Source: CAZDXJ01 sp050303615 (GTDB lineage: Bacteria; Pseudomonadota; Gammaproteobacteria; Methylococcales; Methylomonadaceae). Taken from it: 64,000 bases of DNA. The stretch lies in contig JBNLCC010000015.1 in the NCBI GenBank assembly GCA_050303615.1, forward strand, positions 88,816 to 152,815. The letters are read 5' to 3'. This document shows positions 61,459 to 64,000 of this stretch, in pieces. The notes under the pieces are model-generated. The model made no database searches. It was not told the origin of the DNA and saw only the letters and a program-made list of their open reading frames with translations. Positions within the stretch are counted from its first letter, which is position 1. Each line of letters starts with the position of its first letter. The position numbers were made by a program, and so were the translations under genes.

Positions 61459-63123
61459 TTATTTGCGGTCGTCTTGGGTCATCAACCGCGCAGCCAGTTC
61501 GTGATTGGAAAAGGTGTGGATGGCATCGCCGGTTTGGTGAAAGTTCCCGCCTTGCGCGTTATAGTCGATTCCGAAATCATGCAGATATTCCATAACAGTG
61601 TGGTCGATCAGGTAGGCATTGGTCAAATCCAAAGTAATATTCTTACCTTTGGGTAAGACTTCCAGCGATTTTTTTAAGGGTAGAAAGTTGGTAAATAAGG
61701 CCGAGCCATCCAGCTTTATGCAGATGTGGTTTTCTGCGGCGTAATAAATTTTAAAGTGGATCTTGAACAAGTTTTTGATCCAAACCCCGCGCAAAAGATG
61801 AATCGATAATTTGACCAGCACACCGATAGCAACACCGATTAAAAGGTCGGTAGCCAAGACACTTATGATGGTGACGATAAAAATAAACGATTGTTCGGTA
61901 CCGATTTTTATCACGCGCTTAAATTCCTTAGGTGCAGCCAGTTTAAAACCGGTGTAGATCAACAAAGCTGCCAATGCCGTCAATGGAATACTATGAATGA
62001 CTTGCGGAAACAACACGACAAATAACAACATTAAAGTGCCGTGAAAAAAGTTTGCCCAGCCGGTTTTTGCACCATTATTTATATTGGCGGAACTCCGTAC
62101 CACTTCCGAGATCATTGCGGAACCGCCGATCAAACCGGATAAGGCATTGCCGACACCGACGCCAAGTAAATCTTTATCCAGGTTGGAATGGCGTTTATAC
62201 GGGTCTAGCTTATCGACCGCCATCGTGGTTAACAAACTTTCCAAGCTGCCGACCAGACAAATGCTGACCACGGCCACCCAGAATTCGATTGTTGCCAGTT
62301 TGCCAAAATCAGGAAAATAGAAACTGGATATGAAATGGTTTGATATTGCCACCAGGTAATTCGGACCCACACTGTCTTCATGTAAGGCATGTCCGGTTAA
62401 CATTTCCAATTGATGCGGCACATGAAAGATATGTGCGTGTTCCAAATCAAAGTATTTTCCCAACCCGATACCCAATATCACGACAATGAGCGGGGCCGGG
62501 ATTTTTTTGAGTATAGGAAGTCGAATTTTGGGCCACAGCAATAATGTTATTAATGCGCTAAAACCGATGAAGGCAATTTCCGCATTCAAATTGGCGAAAC
62601 TGTGCGGGATCTGAGCCATGTTGTGAAACAAACTACCCGGCTCCGGTGTTACGCCCAGCATAAGATGGGTCTGTTTGGTGATAATGATAATGCCGATAGC
62701 GGCCAACATACCGTGCACCACCGAACTGGGAAAAAAAGAAGTCAGCGAGCCTACTTTCATTAAACCCATGGTCACTTGCAATAACCCGGCAACCAAAATA
62801 GCTGCCAGCGTAAAACGATAACCGGCTATAGGGTCGCCTGCGCCCAGGGTTTCAACCGCATCCAAGATAACCACTATTAATCCGGCCGCCGGTCCGGTGA
62901 TGGTCACAAAGGAACCATTAATACGCGATACGAACATACCGCCGACAATGGCACTTAAAATACCGGCCATAGGCGGTATTCCGGACGCCATGGCAATGCC
63001 TAAACATAAAGGCAGAGCGATCAAAAATACTAAAAAGCCTGAGATAAGATCTTCATGCCAATGCTTTTTTAAACCGTCCAAACCGGTCGCAGGCAATGTT
63101 TTCGAGTTAACTGTATTATTCAC
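61459..63123 (-). CDS. SulP-family anion transporter with STAS domain
   Basis: 554 aa from the GTG at 63123, chosen because AGGA lies eight to nine bases upstream; an ATG at 63171 would add 16 residues. The transport domain (about 14 helices) opens with DLISGFLVFLIALPLCLGIAMASG and contains the SulP signature stretch TITGPAAGLIVVILD. The last 110 residues form a STAS domain (ITLDLTNAYLIDHTVMEYL). SulP proteins carry sulfate, bicarbonate or other anions. It lies 15 bp before hyfB, so it heads the same operon; bicarbonate or a proton-coupled anion is plausible but not shown. Confidence 0.85.
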   Translation of the reverse strand: MNNTVNSKTLPATGLDGLKKHWHEDLISGFLVFLIALPLCLGIAMASGIPPMAGILSAIVGGMFVSRINGSFVTITGPAAGLIVVILDAVETLGAGDPIAGYRFTLAAILVAGLLQVTMGLMKVGSLTSFFPSSVVHGMLAAIGIIIITKQTHLMLGVTPEPGSLFHNMAQIPHSFANLNAEIAFIGFSALITLLLWPKIRLPILKKIPAPLIVVILGIGLGKYFDLEHAHIFHVPHQLEMLTGHALHEDSVGPNYLVAISNHFISSFYFPDFGKLATIEFWVAVVSICLVGSLESLLTTMAVDKLDPYKRHSNLDKDLLGVGVGNALSGLIGGSAMISEVVRSSANINNGAKTGWANFFHGTLMLLFVVLFPQVIHSIPLTALAALLIYTGFKLAAPKEFKRVIKIGTEQSFIFIVTIISVLATDLLIGVAIGVLVKLSIHLLRGVWIKNLFKIHFKIYYAAENHICIKLDGSALFTNFLPLKKSLEVLPKGKNITLDLTNAYLIDHTVMEYLHDFGIDYNAQGGNFHQTGDAIHTFSNHELAARLMTQDDRK

Positions 63124-63470
63124 TTGCTTCGTCCTATAAATGCTTGACGAATAGCTTTCAGCAAAATGCATGCCTATAAAATAATAAAAATTAAGCCATT
63201 GATAATTAATGAATATTAATAATTATTGCCGCTAACCTACCCTTGTTTGGTTTTTTTAAACCAATCCGATTGGTGAATTTCAACCATTTAATCAATAACT
63301 GGGCCTGCGGTGTGTTATCCGGCCCGTATTTAAATGCAGCAAACCCTTGTTACAAAGGCTATAACATACTGATTTAATAGCATTTGATAAATTTATGGAA
63401 AAAGCGTGGTCGATATTGGTTTAAATCCACCAAGTTTTTGGTTGATTTGAACTAAGTGGATCAAAATTAA
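63124..63470. promoter_or_regulatory. upstream region of the sulP-hyf operon
   Basis: About 350 bp with no gene. AT-rich; it must contain the operon promoter, but no single -35/-10 pair stands out. Confidence 0.3.
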
Positions 63471-63480
63471 TGTAGTGCCG

Positions 63481-63651
63481 GATTTGGTCAGAAAAAATCA
63501 AACCTTTCTCAATGATAAGATTGAAAGCAAAATGCTTTCTCTGTTTGCCTTAGGTAACAGTTACCGAGATATTGCTTCTCACATTACTGATCTTTATGGT
63601 CTGGATTTTTCTCATGCCACGATCAGTATCGAAGGGGGCGGACTAGACTGA
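63481..63651 (+). pseudogene. IS256-family transposase remnant
   Basis: A 56-codon frame reads NDKIESKMLSLFALGNSYRD...HITDLYGLDFSHATIS, matching the conserved N-terminal part of IS256-type transposases, then ends at a TGA. Neither start nor the rest of the transposase is present. Confidence 0.7.
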
Positions 63652-63823
63652 TAATATTTTTATAAAAATTATCATGATAGGGACTTTTCCTTATCAATCG
63701 ATTTTGACCCCAATACCGTTACCCCAATACCGTTCCACTTTTCATCAATATGTCAAACAGGGGATATATCCACTGAATTGGTGTGGCGATATCACATGTT
63801 CAGTTGGTGGTGATGAATAACAT

Positions 63824-63850
63824 GCGTCCGATTACGCGAAGCTAATCGGA
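63824..63850. repeat. short palindromic repeat
   Basis: GTCCGATTA-cgcgaagc-TAATCGGAC, a perfect 9-bp stem just after the stop of the gene at 63852; possibly a REP element or terminator. Confidence 0.55.
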
Positions 63851-63851
63851 C

Positions 63852-64000
63852 CTACCGTGCTTTTAAGAGATAAAAGTTACCGTCATCTGTTATTGTTCTA
63901 TTCTCCCCAACCTCGTAATAGACCCAGCCATTTGTTCCGTATATAGATGCAATAACGGACTCAATTGGTTTCCATAGTGACGAAGGAAGCAATACAGCAC
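63852..64000 (-). CDS. unrecognised protein, C-terminal end only
   Basis: The minus strand has an open frame from the right edge to a TAG at 63854-63852. About 48 residues are visible (SLWKPIESVIASIYG, WVYYEVGENRTI, DDGNFYLLKAR). The composition looks like real protein, but no family was recognised. Confidence 0.4.
   Translation of the reverse strand, partial: AVLLPSSLWKPIESVIASIYGTNGWVYYEVGENRTITDDGNFYLLKAR

Noticed and set aside
54683..63123. Functional hydrogenase-4 or formate hydrogenlyase
   Set aside because: The large subunit lacks the NiFe-binding cysteines and the electron-input subunits are missing.
1..64000. CRISPR arrays, tRNA or rRNA genes
   Set aside because: No regularly spaced repeats and no recognisable RNA gene was seen by eye; a dedicated scan was not possible.

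Overview
The window reads as gammaproteobacterial DNA. Three signs lean towards a methanotroph-like (Methylococcales) genome: a cytochrome P460-type protein, an Hyf-like membrane complex next to a SulP transporter, and a scatter of short palindromic repeats. This taxonomic call is inference; there is no rRNA or housekeeping marker. About 46 kb (from beyond base 1 to 46130) is one trans-acyltransferase PKS/NRPS cluster. The remaining 18 kb holds an Rhs/YD-repeat locus, small membrane proteins, a 2OG-oxygenase-like gene, the cytochrome and the Hyf-like operon.

The core is two giant minus-strand genes. The upstream one (46130 to 31188, 4980 aa) reads GNAT-ACP / KS-KR-cMT-ACP / KS-ECH-ECH-ACP-ACP / KS-KR-ACP. 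The downstream one starts at 12876 and runs off the left edge; it reads KS0-ACP / C-A(Gly)-PCP / KS-KR-ACP / KS-KR-cMT... Neither has integrated AT domains. Read in order they fit the first half of a pederin/onnamide/psymberin-type polyketide: acetyl starter, alpha-methyl-beta-hydroxy unit, beta-branched exomethylene unit, an extension, a glycine amide, a reduced unit and a further reduced unit that is C-methylated (gem-dimethylation in pederin). The genes between them supply trans-acting and tailoring functions: a discrete AT (24179-25321), an AT-like probable acyl hydrolase (22869-23876), a PfaD-type enoyl reductase (17886-19235), two SAM methyltransferases, three Fe(II)/2OG dioxygenases, a luciferase-like monooxygenase, a type I Baeyer-Villiger monooxygenase, an SDR and an ABC exporter followed by an SPFH membrane protein. 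The HMG-CoA-synthase cassette that beta-branching needs, and the rest of the assembly line, are not in the window and may lie to the left.

A MntA/HepT toxin-antitoxin pair sits inside the cluster (25.5-26.1 kb). Several inverted repeats lie between convergent or divergent genes, including an 84-bp element at 14.0 kb with a near-identical inverted copy at 53.1 kb.

Right of the cluster, a 1501-aa Rhs/YD-repeat protein (46530-51035) is followed by a candidate immunity protein. From 63.1 down to 54.1 kb on the minus strand runs SulP-hyfB-hyfC-hyfE-hyfF-hyfG-hyfI. The large subunit has lost at least three of the four [NiFe] cysteines, so this is an energy-converting-hydrogenase-related (Ehr-type) complex and not a hydrogenase. 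The right end holds an IS256-type transposase remnant and the 3' end of an unrecognised gene.
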